Made by a program: the position numbers and the translations under genes. A DNA stretch of 64,000 nt from Hamadaea sp. (lineage in GTDB: Bacteria; Actinomycetota; Actinomycetes; Mycobacteriales; Micromonosporaceae): the NCBI RefSeq assembly GCF_013362815.1, contig NZ_JABFVK010000054.1:1-64000 (forward strand). The letters are read 5' to 3'. The stretch's first letter is position 1. Every line of letters starts with the position of its first letter. Shown one piece after another: positions 42,202-50,144 of this stretch. Under the pieces are notes generated by a model. That model was not told the origin of the DNA and made no database searches. It saw only the letters and a list, made by a program, of their open reading frames with translations.

Positions 42202-44748
42202 GTGCTGATGAACAGCGTGGTTCACCGCATCACCGAGGGGCTGCGGTCCGGTCTGGACCGATCGCGGGTGGCACTGCGGCGGGCATACCTCGCCAGTGGC
42301 GCGGCTGAACTTCCCCGGCGCGCCCGGACCTTCGTCGCGTTCGCCGTCGGTGCGGCCCTCGTCATCTCGATCGGCGGCGTCCTCTTCTCCCCAGTCGACG
42401 ACTGGCCGCGGTTCGGGATCGTCGTCGGCCTCGTCGTGGCCAGCCACCTCGGCCGCCTCCGCGTCCGGATCTCCGGGTCCAACTTCGCCACCGCCTGGGG
42501 CGACGCCGCCTTCATCGTGGCGGTCTGGATCGGACCGGACGGCTGGCTGCCCGCCGCCATGGGGCTCGGCGTGCTGCTGGCCAACTTGTTGCTGCAGGCC
42601 TTCGCCGACGAGTGGAAGCCGTTCGTCGAAACCATCCGCCGCTCGGCCAGCCTCACCATCGCCGCCGGGCCTGCGGCCCTCGTCGCCCACCTGCTTCTGC
42701 AAGGCGACGGGTACGACCAGATGGTGACGCCGGACGACGGCTTCGCCCTCGCCGCGACGGCCCTCGGCTACTCACTGCTGACTGTCGTCATCACCTGTGT
42801 CTACACCGCACTGCGCGACGGGCACGCCTTCGGGACGTTGATGCGGCGGGCACTGAGCAGCATCTGGATGATGACCCTCGGCAACCTCGCGGTGGGCCTG
42901 GGCATCGTCGGTCTGCTCGGGGTGGACCTGCGCTGGCTGATCGCCCTGCCGCCGGTGCTCTGGGCGTTCCAGCAGGCGTACACCCATCGGCTGCTCGACT
43001 CGCAGGAACGGCAGGGCTGGAACCGGTACGCCGATGCCATCCGGGCGTTGCGCCGCCACGGTGACATCTCGGGGATCGCCAACGCCGGCGCGCGCAGTGC
43101 ACTGAGTCTCTTCCGGGCCAACGAAGTCGTCGTCGAACTGCTCAACGCGGACGGCCCCACGATGCGATACACCGCAGGCGGTGGTCCATTGCGCCGCAAC
43201 TCCGGGGTGATCGCCTCCGTGACCCGGCCGTTGGAGGTCGCGGGCGAACCAGTCGGCACGTTGACCCTGCACTTCGCCGGCACCGTCGGGCTCCGCAGCC
43301 GGGACCGTGCGGCCCTTGCGGCGTACGCCGACGCGCTCGGAGTGGCGCTGCACGACGCGGCGACGCACGCCGCGTTGCGGCACGCCACCGAACGAGCGGT
43401 CGACGAGGCGGTCCGAGATCCGCTCACCAAACTCTTCAACCGGGAGGCGTTGCTCCGCCGCGGCGACGAGACGCTGCGCGGGCTCGACCGGTCGGCCGTG
43501 GTCGCCCTCCTGATGCTGGACGTCGACAACTTCAAGGACGTCAACAACACCCTCGGACACGTCGCGGGCGACCAGTTGCTGCAGATCGCGGCCGGCCGGC
43601 TCGGCGATGTCGTCTCCGATGTGGAGCTGCTGGCCCGGCTGGGCGGCGACGAGTTCGGGCTGCTGCTGTTCGACCTCCCCGAAGACGGCACAGAGCAGGC
43701 CATGCGCCAGGCCGAACGGCAGGCGCTGCGCCGCGCCCGCCGGCTGGCTGCCGCGCTCGCGGAGCCGACCGAGATCGCCGGCGTCACCGTCTCGGCCGAG
43801 ACGTCGGTCGGCGTCGTCGTGGCAGCGGCGGGCCGGGTCGACATGCCGGAACTGCTGCGCCGCGCGGATGTCGCGCTCTACCAGGCCAAGGACGGCCAGT
43901 CCTCGGTCGTCGCGTACGACCCGTCCCATGACGGGGCGAGCACGGATCGGCTGGCGCTCGTCGCCGAGATGCGTACCGCGCTCAGTCTGGACGATCAGCT
44001 GCTCGTGGCGCTGCAACCGGCGATCGACCTGTCGACCGGGGCGGCCACCGGGGTCGAGGCGCTCGCCCGGTGGGAGCATCCGCGCCGCGGTCGCCTGCAT
44101 CCCAAGGACTTCGTCCGGGCGGTCGAGGCCAGCGAACTGCTCGCCCCGTTCACTCGGTACATTGTGGACAAGGCGTTGACGGCGGCGGCGTTGTGGCGGG
44201 CCGAGGGCATCGACGTTCCGGTCTCGGTCAACCTGTCGGCTCGCAACCTGCTCGACGCCGAACTGCCGGCCGACATCGGCGTACTGCTGCACAAGCACCG
44301 TATTCCGGCCGCGCGACTCGTCCTCGAGATCACCGAGACGGTCGTCATGAGCGATCTCCGAGTGATCGACGAGGTGCTCAGCGATCTGCGGGAGATGGGC
44401 GTACAGCTGTCCGTGGACGACTTCGGCACCGGCTATTCGTCGCTGACGTTCCTCACCCGCATCGCCGTCGACGAGGTCAAGGTGGACCGCAGCTTCGTCC
44501 GGGCGATGGGCGACTCACCCCAGGCCGCGGCGATCGTGCGTACCACCGTCGATCTGGGCCGGCAGCTCGGCCTGCGCGTCGTCGCCGAAGGCGTCGAGAC
44601 GCACGAGCAGCGCCGAGTCCTCGCCGAGCTGGGGTGCACGGCCGCGCAAGGCTTCCACTTCTTCCGGCCCATGCCCAGCGAGGAGATCACCGCCGCGCTG
44701 CGCAGCCTGCCCGATCCGCCGACCGGCGCTATCGCCCACGTGGGCTAG
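42202..44748 (+). CDS. Membrane GGDEF-EAL protein
   Basis: An 848-residue cyclic-di-GMP turnover protein. About eight helices at the N-terminus (residues about 35-280), a linker or degenerate GAF-like part (about 290-400), GGDEF (ARLGGDEFGLLLF) and EAL (GVEALARWEHP, VNLSARN, LEITETV, SVDDFGTGYSSL, VKVDRSF, VAEGVET, AAQGFHFF). Both catalytic motifs look intact, so it may make or degrade c-di-GMP. The RxxD inhibitory site before GGDEF is absent. The GTG at 42202 with GAGGGGG six bases upstream was chosen; ATG 42208 is possible. It overlaps the convergent gene by 20 bases. Confidence 0.9.
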   Translation: MLMNSVVHRITEGLRSGLDRSRVALRRAYLASGAAELPRRARTFVAFAVGAALVISIGGVLFSPVDDWPRFGIVVGLVVASHLGRLRVRISGSNFATAWGDAAFIVAVWIGPDGWLPAAMGLGVLLANLLLQAFADEWKPFVETIRRSASLTIAAGPAALVAHLLLQGDGYDQMVTPDDGFALAATALGYSLLTVVITCVYTALRDGHAFGTLMRRALSSIWMMTLGNLAVGLGIVGLLGVDLRWLIALPPVLWAFQQAYTHRLLDSQERQGWNRYADAIRALRRHGDISGIANAGARSALSLFRANEVVVELLNADGPTMRYTAGGGPLRRNSGVIASVTRPLEVAGEPVGTLTLHFAGTVGLRSRDRAALAAYADALGVALHDAATHAALRHATERAVDEAVRDPLTKLFNREALLRRGDETLRGLDRSAVVALLMLDVDNFKDVNNTLGHVAGDQLLQIAAGRLGDVVSDVELLARLGGDEFGLLLFDLPEDGTEQAMRQAERQALRRARRLAAALAEPTEIAGVTVSAETSVGVVVAAAGRVDMPELLRRADVALYQAKDGQSSVVAYDPSHDGASTDRLALVAEMRTALSLDDQLLVALQPAIDLSTGAATGVEALARWEHPRRGRLHPKDFVRAVEASELLAPFTRYIVDKALTAAALWRAEGIDVPVSVNLSARNLLDAELPADIGVLLHKHRIPAARLVLEITETVVMSDLRVIDEVLSDLREMGVQLSVDDFGTGYSSLTFLTRIAVDEVKVDRSFVRAMGDSPQAAAIVRTTVDLGRQLGLRVVAEGVETHEQRRVLAELGCTAAQGFHFFRPMPSEEITAALRSLPDPPTGAIAHVG

Positions 44749-45547
44749 CCCCGAGGCGCGCCAGCAGGTCCGCGTGTTCCCTCCGCACAGCAGCGTGTAC
44801 GCGAGAACCGAAGCTGATCCGGGCCACCCCGCAAGCGGCGAGGTCGCCGATTCCGGGGTTGCCGTCCAGATTGCCGAGGATGTTGACGGGCCCACCGGCC
44901 TCGTCGACGAAGGTACGCACCGTCGCCGGGTCGTCGAGCAGGATCGGGTAGACGCAGTCCGCTCCGGCCGCGAAGTATCGGCGAGCCCGGTCGACCGCGT
45001 CGGCCAGTGCGTTGTGCGTACCACTTGATCGGAAGAAGGCGTCGATGCGTGCGTTGACCACGAGATCGACCCGCGCGGACCGGGCTGCCTCGCGGACCGC
45101 GGCCAGGAAGTCGGCTTGGCGGCCGGGGTCGACGAGCGAGCCGGTCGCCGGATCGGAGTCCTCGAGATTGCAGCCTGCCGCGCCGGTAGCCGCGAGACGT
45201 TCGACCAGCTCAGCCGGGGCGAGCCGGAAGCCGCGCTCGAAATCCGCCGTCACCGGTACGCGCACTGCCCGCACGATCCGCGCGATGGCGTCGAGGATCT
45301 CACCGACGGGCGCGGTCTCCCCGTCCGCATGGCCGAGCGTCTCGGCGAGGGCGGCGCTGCTGGTCGCGACGGCGGGAAAGCCGGCCGCCTCCACCGCCTG
45401 AGCCGACGGCACGTCCCAGACGTTGGGCAGCACGAGCGGATCGCCCGGGCGATGAAGCGCGCGGAGCGTGGTGGCCGCCGTGACCAGGTCGGGCCTGGTG
45501 CCGGACCAGTCGCCGGCACCAGGAGCCCAGGAGGACGGGGGAGTCAC
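44729..45547 (-). CDS. Isocitrate lyase/PEP mutase superfamily protein
   Basis: A 272-residue cytosolic TIM-barrel enzyme: VLPNVWDVPSAQAVEAAGFPAVATSSAALAETLGHADGE (barrel start), VTADFERGF (metal Asp), GCNLEDSD, VVNARIDAFF and ADCVYPIL. Small members lyse 2-methylisocitrate or oxaloacetate, or cleave C-P bonds; the KKCGH lyase loop is absent, so the reaction is unknown. The GTG start overlaps the AhpD stop (GTGA). With the AhpD gene it forms an operon divergent from a MocR regulator. Confidence 0.85.
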   Translation of the reverse strand: MTPPSSWAPGAGDWSGTRPDLVTAATTLRALHRPGDPLVLPNVWDVPSAQAVEAAGFPAVATSSAALAETLGHADGETAPVGEILDAIARIVRAVRVPVTADFERGFRLAPAELVERLAATGAAGCNLEDSDPATGSLVDPGRQADFLAAVREAARSARVDLVVNARIDAFFRSSGTHNALADAVDRARRYFAAGADCVYPILLDDPATVRTFVDEAGGPVNILGNLDGNPGIGDLAACGVARISFGSRVHAAVRREHADLLARLGASPRGR

Positions 45548-45984
45548 GACAGCGGCCACGGGTGAGCGGTCGCGCCGAGCCGGTTCCAGGCGTTGATCAC
45601 GGTGATCGCCCAGATGAGCTCGGCCAGCTCGACCTCGGTGAACTGTTCGGCGGCCCGAGCGAAGACCTCGTCGGTCACCGGGCCCTCGGTCAGCCGCGTC
45701 GCCGCCTCGGTCAGTTCGAGCGCGGCACGTTCCCGATCGGTGAAGAACGGGGTGTCGCGCCAGACCGTGATGGCGAACAGGCGGCGCGGGTCCTCGCCGC
45801 CTTTGACGGCGTCGGCGCTGTGCTGGTCGACGCAGTATTCGCAGCCGTTGAGCTGCGAGGCGCGCAACCGGACCAGCTCCAGCAGCGGAGCCTCCAGCTG
45901 GGTCTTGCGGACGGCGGCGTCGAGCGCGTTCATCGCCTTGTTCATGTGGGGGGCCAGGGTGTCGACTGCAAGACGAATGTTCAT
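45544..45984 (-). CDS. AhpD/carboxymuconolactone decarboxylase-like protein
   Basis: A 146-residue helical protein with the redox motif NGCEYCVDQHSADA (Cys48, Cys51, His55), typical of the AhpD-like peroxidase family; then LTEAATRLTEG and LIWAITVINAWNRLG. It may reduce peroxides or act on a small lactone; the substrate is unknown. The start lies seven bases after TACCGT. It is the first gene of the two-gene unit divergent from the MocR gene. Confidence 0.88.
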   Translation of the reverse strand: MNIRLAVDTLAPHMNKAMNALDAAVRKTQLEAPLLELVRLRASQLNGCEYCVDQHSADAVKGGEDPRRLFAITVWRDTPFFTDRERAALELTEAATRLTEGPVTDEVFARAAEQFTEVELAELIWAITVINAWNRLGATAHPWPLS

Positions 45985-45997
45985 GTCGTTGACGGTA
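45985..45997 (-). promoter_or_regulatory. Leaderless -10 of the AhpD-like gene
   Basis: TACCGT on the minus strand (45997-45992), seven bases to ATG. Confidence 0.5.
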
Positions 45998-46004
45998 CGG
46001 GCCG

Positions 46005-46052
46005 ATTGGCTCTGCGCTAAGGTCCAATATCATGGCGATTGATTGGGCCAAT
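46005..46052. promoter_or_regulatory. Probable MocR operator repeats
   Basis: ATTGG at 46005-46009, CCAAT at 46024-46028, and ATTGG-G-CCAAT at 46042-46052: four half-sites in 48 bases across the divergent promoter and the start of the MocR gene. Confidence 0.55.
46018..46031 (+). promoter_or_regulatory. Leaderless -10 of the MocR gene
   Basis: TAAGGT at 46018-46023, eight bases to ATG; it lies between two ATTGG/CCAAT half-sites. Confidence 0.5.
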
Positions 46053-47399
46053 TTCGGCGTCGACCTGCATCTGGAACTCGCTGCCTCTGCGGGTCGCCGG
46101 ACGGCGTTGGAGGAGGCGCTCCGCGAGGCGATCCGGTCCGGCCGGCTCGCACCGGAGACCCGGCTGCCCGCGACGCGTACGCTCGCCGCCGAGTTGGGGC
46201 TCGCCCGGGGAACGGTGAGCGCCGCATACGACCAGTTGATCGCGGAGGGCTATCTGACGGCCCGCCAGGGTTCCTTCACGACCGTCGCCTCGCTGGCGGC
46301 CACCACATCGCCGGTTTCCGTGGAGCCCGCCTCGACCGGTACGCCGCGCTACGACCTGCGGCCGGGCAGCCCGGACGTCTCCACCTTCCCGGTCGCGGCC
46401 TGGATTCGGGCGGTACGCCGAGCGCTGTCCCGGGCGCCGTCGGCTGCCTTCGATTACGGCGATCCCCGGGGGAGCCTTGCGCTCCGCACCGTGCTCGCGG
46501 AGTACCTGGGCCGCGCGCGCGGCGTACTGGCCAGTCCGGATCGGATCGTGGTGACATCGGGTTACGTCCAGGCGCTGTCCCTGCTCGCCACCGTCTACAA
46601 GGGACGCACCTTCGGCCTGGAGGATCCCGGGCTGGACTTCCACCGCGAGGTCGTCCGGGCGGCCGGGACAGCCGTCGTCCCGGTCTCGGTCGACTCCCTC
46701 GGTGCGAGGCTGCCGATCCCTGGGGCCGATGCCGTCGTGCTGACCCCGGCACATCAGTACCCGATGGGCGTCACGCTGCACCCCGAGCGACGGCGTACGG
46801 CGGTGGAATGGGCGCGATCCGGCGATCGGCTGATCATCGAAGACGACTACGACGGCGAGTTCCGCTACGACCGGCAGCCCGTCGGCGCACTACAGGGCAC
46901 CGCACCGGATCACGTCGTCTACATCGGAACTGCGGCGAAGACGCTGAGCCCGGCGCTGCGCCTGGCCTGGATGGTGCTTCCGGCATACCTCGTCGAGCCG
47001 GTGGTGCGGCTCAAACGGCTGACCGATCTGCATACCGAGATCGTCGGGCAGCTGGCCCTCGCCGACCTGATCAGCGAGCACGCGTACGACCGGCACATCC
47101 GCGCCGGGCGGCTGCGGTATCGGCGTCGCCGCGACGAACTCGTCGCCCGGCTTCCGGGGGCCGACCTCGGTGGTATCGCCGCCGGACTGCACGTCGTGCT
47201 GAGGCTGCCGGCCGGAGTCACCGAGCGGGAGGTCCTGGCTGCCGCCGCCGCGCGGGGACTTGCGATCGGTGCGCTCGGAACCCATTGGCACTCGCCGGGT
47301 GCGCATCCGCAAGGGCTTGTGCTCGGATACGGGACTCCTCGCGACGGGGTCTACTCCGCTGCGCTCGACACCCTCGCCCGGCTGTTGCGCGGGTTCTAA
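46032..47399 (+). CDS. MocR/GntR aminotransferase-like regulator
   Basis: A 455-residue transcription factor with a GntR winged helix (about 20-75, EEALREAIRSGRLAPETRLPATRTLAAELGLARGTVSAAYDQLIAEGYLTARQGS) fused to a fold-type I aminotransferase domain. The PLP Lys is in YIGTAAKTLSPALRLAW (about 300), with EDDYDGEFRYD before it. MocR proteins sense PLP or amino compounds and control a divergent gene, here the AhpD/PEP-mutase pair. The PLP site looks complete. Confidence 0.92.
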   Translation: MAIDWANFGVDLHLELAASAGRRTALEEALREAIRSGRLAPETRLPATRTLAAELGLARGTVSAAYDQLIAEGYLTARQGSFTTVASLAATTSPVSVEPASTGTPRYDLRPGSPDVSTFPVAAWIRAVRRALSRAPSAAFDYGDPRGSLALRTVLAEYLGRARGVLASPDRIVVTSGYVQALSLLATVYKGRTFGLEDPGLDFHREVVRAAGTAVVPVSVDSLGARLPIPGADAVVLTPAHQYPMGVTLHPERRRTAVEWARSGDRLIIEDDYDGEFRYDRQPVGALQGTAPDHVVYIGTAAKTLSPALRLAWMVLPAYLVEPVVRLKRLTDLHTEIVGQLALADLISEHAYDRHIRAGRLRYRRRRDELVARLPGADLGGIAAGLHVVLRLPAGVTEREVLAAAAARGLAIGALGTHWHSPGAHPQGLVLGYGTPRDGVYSAALDTLARLLRGF

Positions 47400-47416
47400 C
47401 TTTCCCTTGCTTCCTG

Positions 47417-47472
47417 CAGATCACGGATATGCATGCTTCCCGCGCGCGAGAAGCATGCATATCCGTGATCTG
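47417..47472. repeat. Family B inverted repeat, copy 2 (perfect)
   Basis: Perfect 22-base arms at 47417-47438 and 47451-47472, loop 12. CAGATCACGG at the outer end and TATGCATGCTT inside. It lies between convergent genes. Confidence 0.88.
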
Positions 47473-47484
47473 GTGCCTACGAGG

Positions 47485-48063
47485 TCACGGCTTCCACTGC
47501 GGGTCGCGACCAAGGTGCCGCAGCAGCTGGGCGGTGGCGTCGTCGTTCTCCAGGCCCGCTAGGGCATCGGCGTACGCGAAGCCGCGCAGCGGGTCGGCGG
47601 TCGCGTGTGCGATCGGCAGTAGAGCCTGCGAAAGCTCCGGCGTCAGGGGCGACGCCTGCCCGGTGGCCACCGCGATGTCCCAGGCGTGGACCGCCGCATC
47701 CAAAGCGGCCGCTGCGACGACTTCCTCGGCCGACATCGGCGGGAGCGGAAGCGGCTTGGGCACATCCTGCGTACCGGTCTCCACCGCGGCGAACGCCGCC
47801 GCCGAGGCCGCCAGCGCCTGCTCGGTGAAGGTGGCGGGGTCCTCGTCGAGCTGCCCCGACGGTGCGAACGGGTTGTACGCCGGGCCGGTGCCGACCCCCA
47901 GAGTTCCGGCGTAGCCGAGCTGGTCACCGGCGGCGTGCTGGAGGACCTGGGTGACCGTCCACTGGTCGCACGGGGTGGGCAGGTCCCAGCCGTCCGGGCC
48001 GACCCCGGCGATCGCGGTACGCAGAGCCCGGTGAGCGTCGTCGAGCAGAATCCAGGTGGTCAT
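47485..48063 (-). CDS. TIGR03086-type DinB-like protein
   Basis: A 192-residue protein of the DinB/mycothiol-dependent fold: PTPCDQWTVTQVLQHAAGDQLGYAG (first His) and ALDAAVHAWDIAVATGQ (second His pair). Enzyme activity unknown; such proteins occur in many copies in actinomycetes. The ATG follows GGAGG. A GGAACGTTCC palindrome lies 36 bases upstream of the start. No operon partner except the remnant beyond. Confidence 0.82.
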   Translation of the reverse strand: MTTWILLDDAHRALRTAIAGVGPDGWDLPTPCDQWTVTQVLQHAAGDQLGYAGTLGVGTGPAYNPFAPSGQLDEDPATFTEQALAASAAAFAAVETGTQDVPKPLPLPPMSAEEVVAAAALDAAVHAWDIAVATGQASPLTPELSQALLPIAHATADPLRGFAYADALAGLENDDATAQLLRHLGRDPQWKP

Positions 48064-48098
48064 CAGAGCCTCCGTCGGCGTCCAAGTATCTGTGGAGC

Positions 48099-48108
48099 GG
48101 AACGTTCC
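48099..48108. promoter_or_regulatory. GGAACGTTCC palindrome
   Basis: Perfect ten-base palindrome, followed by another GGAAT half on the minus strand, between the TIGR03086 gene and the pseudogene. Possible operator; the partner is unknown. Confidence 0.35.
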
Positions 48109-48114
48109 ATTCCA

Positions 48115-48208
48115 CTATAGCTCCAGCACGACCTTCCCCGCAACCTTCCGCGCCTCCAACGATCGCATCGCCTCTGCGGCGTCACCGAGCACGGACGATC
48201 GCCTTCAT
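48115..48208 (-). pseudogene. Remnant of a quinone oxidoreductase/zinc alcohol dehydrogenase gene
   Basis: The ATG at 48208 starts MKAIVRAR then stops. In another frame the sequence continues with VLGDAAEAMRSLEARKVAGKVVLEL and a TAG at 48115-48117. The first piece is the usual N-terminus and the second the usual C-terminus of MDR-family oxidoreductases, so about 300 codons between them appear deleted. The ATG shares a base with the stop of the XRE gene (TGATG), so the intact gene was the third gene of that operon. Confidence 0.8.
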
Positions 48209-48438
48209 CACTCCTCCTCGGAGCCGTCGGGGTAGTGGAAGACCGAGTCGAGCGGCATCCCGAAGATCCGCGCGATCTGAAAGGCCATCTCGAGCGACGG
48301 CGAATACCGCCCCTGCTCGATGGCGATGACGGTCTGCCGGGTCACGCCGATCCGGTCGGCCAGCTCGGCCTGCGTCATCTCGCCCTGCGCGAACCGCAGC
48401 GCGCGAATCGAATTGGTCACCCTGGTCGGTTTCACCAT
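48208..48438 (-). CDS. XRE family regulator
   Basis: A 76-residue helix-turn-helix protein: TNSIRALRFAQGEMTQAELADRIGVTRQTVIAIEQGRYSPSLEMAFQIARIFGMPLDSVFHYP. Short single-domain type, as in YozG/plasmid-type regulators that pair with a membrane protein. Its ATG lies inside the end of the upstream membrane-protein gene (seven-base overlap). It probably binds the 39-bp dyad at 48869-48907. Confidence 0.9.
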   Translation of the reverse strand: MVKPTRVTNSIRALRFAQGEMTQAELADRIGVTRQTVIAIEQGRYSPSLEMAFQIARIFGMPLDSVFHYPDGSEEE

Positions 48439-48860
48439 GTCTGGAAGGCCTTGTGGTACGCGATGATCCGGGCCGCGGAGCCGACCGTCGCGGACAGGAA
48501 GAACCCCAGATAGATGATGTTGGCGATCCAGAAGTAGTCGGCCTCGATCAGTGCCAGCAGCATCCCGGCGACGCCGCCGAGCACGACGAACGACTGACCG
48601 ATCCGATCGCCGAGCCGGCCGATCTCGCGATCGCGCTCGTCGACGGTGCTCCGCGTACGCGGTGACAGGATCCCGGCCACGATGGACACCACGATCGTCG
48701 AGACGATGGCCGCCCCGATCGTGGTGACCATCAGCCACGCGTACGGGACGTCGGTCAGCCACGAATCGCGTGCGCGGCCCAGGACGACGGCCACATAGAT
48801 GGCGTACGCGACCGCACTGACGACGCCCATGATCCAGGCGCGTTTCTCTTCGTATGGCAT
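48432..48860 (-). CDS. Four-helix membrane protein paired with XRE regulator
   Basis: A 142-residue protein with four predicted helices (about 9-30, 42-65, 89-108 and 112-132). A cytosolic charged loop TRSTVDERDREIGRLGDRIGQ separates helices 2 and 3. The pair of a small membrane protein and a short XRE regulator resembles DUF2178-type modules; function unknown. The ATG lies six bases after a -10 TACATT within the large dyad. Confidence 0.82.
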   Translation of the reverse strand: MPYEEKRAWIMGVVSAVAYAIYVAVVLGRARDSWLTDVPYAWLMVTTIGAAIVSTIVVSIVAGILSPRTRSTVDERDREIGRLGDRIGQSFVVLGGVAGMLLALIEADYFWIANIIYLGFFLSATVGSAARIIAYHKAFQTW

Positions 48861-48866
48861 GACATC

Positions 48867-48895
48867 AATGTAAAGCTATCTTGACACCGTGTCAA
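48867..48895 (-). promoter_or_regulatory. Consensus promoter of the membrane protein-XRE operon
   Basis: On the minus strand: -35 TTGACA (48895-48890), 17-base spacer, -10 TACATT (48872-48867), six bases to the ATG at 48860. It is entirely inside the 39-bp dyad. Confidence 0.75.
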
Positions 48896-48907
48896 GAATT
48901 CTTTACA
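48869..48907. promoter_or_regulatory. Nested 39-bp dyad (likely XRE operator)
   Basis: TGTAAAG (48869-48875) and CTTTACA (48901-48907) flank a 17-bp palindrome CTTGACACCGTGTCAAG (48880-48896). All share the centre 48888, with four-base spacers. Confidence 0.75.
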
Positions 48908-48911
48908 TGCG

Positions 48912-50144
48912 CTATCCCAGTTGGTCGCGGCGGCGCGTCAGGTACGCGACCTCGGCGGAGTTTCCGGCCAGCTCGATGGCCTTGTCGTACGCGGCCCGGG
49001 ATTCGTCGCTGCGGCCGAGGCGGCGCAGCAGGTCGGCCCGGGCGGCGTGGTACGCGTGGTAGCCGTCCAGTCGGTCGGCCAGCCGATGGGTCTCGGCCAA
49101 CGCCACTTCGGGCCCGTCGAGCTCGGCGACGGCGACTGCTCGGTTGAGCGCGACGATCGGGGAGGTGTCGAGGCGTACCAGATGGTCGTAAAGGGCGACG
49201 ATCTGCGACCAGTCGGTGTCGCGCACGTCGCGGGCGGAGGTATGCACGGCGCCGATCGCCGCGAGGACCTGGTAACGCCCGGGGGCCACGCGGGCGGCCA
49301 GCCGCTCGCGTACCAGTTGATGTCCTTCCGCGATCAAGGTCTGGTCCCAGGAGCCGCGATCTTGCTCGGCGAGGGTGACCAGTTCGCCGCTCGCCGAGAC
49401 GCGCGCGGCGCGACGGGCCTCCGTGAGCAGCATGAGCGCCAAGAGGCCGGCCACCTCGCCGTCTTGCGGGAGTAGCGCGCGGATCAGGCGCGTGAGCCGG
49501 ATCGCCTCGGCGGTCAGGTCGTGGCGCACGGGGTCGGCGCTCGGGCCGGTCGCGAGGTAGCCCTCATTGAACACCAGGAACAAGACGGCGAGCACACCGG
49601 AGACGCGGCCGGGAAGGTCCTCTGTAGACGGCACTCGATACGGAATGCCGGCGGCCTTGATCTTGACTTTGGCCCGGGTGATCCGCCGCTCCATGGCGGT
49701 CTCCTGCACGAAGAAGGCGCGGGCGATCTCGGCGACGGTCAGGCCGCCGAGCATCCGGAGAGTCAAGGCGACGCGAGCCTCCAAGGCGAGCGCCGGATGA
49801 CAACAGGTGAAGATCAACCGGAGCCGGTCGTCGTCGATCGCACCGAGAGGCTCGGGCGGACTGTCGTCGTGCAGCATCTGAGCCTCCTTCTGCTTGTCGT
49901 CGCGCTTGTTCTCGCGACGAATCCGGTCAATTGCCTTACGGTGGGCGGTCGTCGTCAGCCAAGCGCCCGGGTTCGGCGGTACGCCGTCCACCGGCCACCG
50001 CTCCACGGCGGTCGCGTACGCCTCGGCTGCGGCTTCCTCGGCGATGTCGAGATCGCCGAATCGCCGGGCCAGAGCGGCGACCACCCGAGCCCACTCGTCG
50101 CGATGGGCTCGGGCGACCGCCTCCCGGACGTTGGTCACGTTCAC
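48912..50144 (-). CDS. ECF42-type RNA polymerase sigma factor
   Basis: A 410-residue sigma factor: sigma-2 (AHRDEWARVVAALARRFGDLDIAEEAAAEAYATAVERWP...PGAWLTTTAHRKAIDRIRRE), sigma-4 (RVALTLRMLGGLTVAEIARAFFVQETAMERRITRAKVKIK), then a large C-terminal extension (about 185-410) with the TPR-like end characteristic of ECF42 (DUF6596). It has no anti-sigma neighbour; ECF42 genes instead sit next to DGPF-domain proteins, as here. GTG start overlaps the DGPF gene stop. Confidence 0.92.
   Translation of the reverse strand: MNVTNVREAVARAHRDEWARVVAALARRFGDLDIAEEAAAEAYATAVERWPVDGVPPNPGAWLTTTAHRKAIDRIRRENKRDDKQKEAQMLHDDSPPEPLGAIDDDRLRLIFTCCHPALALEARVALTLRMLGGLTVAEIARAFFVQETAMERRITRAKVKIKAAGIPYRVPSTEDLPGRVSGVLAVLFLVFNEGYLATGPSADPVRHDLTAEAIRLTRLIRALLPQDGEVAGLLALMLLTEARRAARVSASGELVTLAEQDRGSWDQTLIAEGHQLVRERLAARVAPGRYQVLAAIGAVHTSARDVRDTDWSQIVALYDHLVRLDTSPIVALNRAVAVAELDGPEVALAETHRLADRLDGYHAYHAARADLLRRLGRSDESRAAYDKAIELAGNSAEVAYLTRRRDQLG

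Noticed and set aside
44729-44748. Assembly error because two convergent genes overlap by 20 bases
   Set aside because: Both frames end in normal family-like C-termini; short convergent overlaps also occur at 58689-58692.
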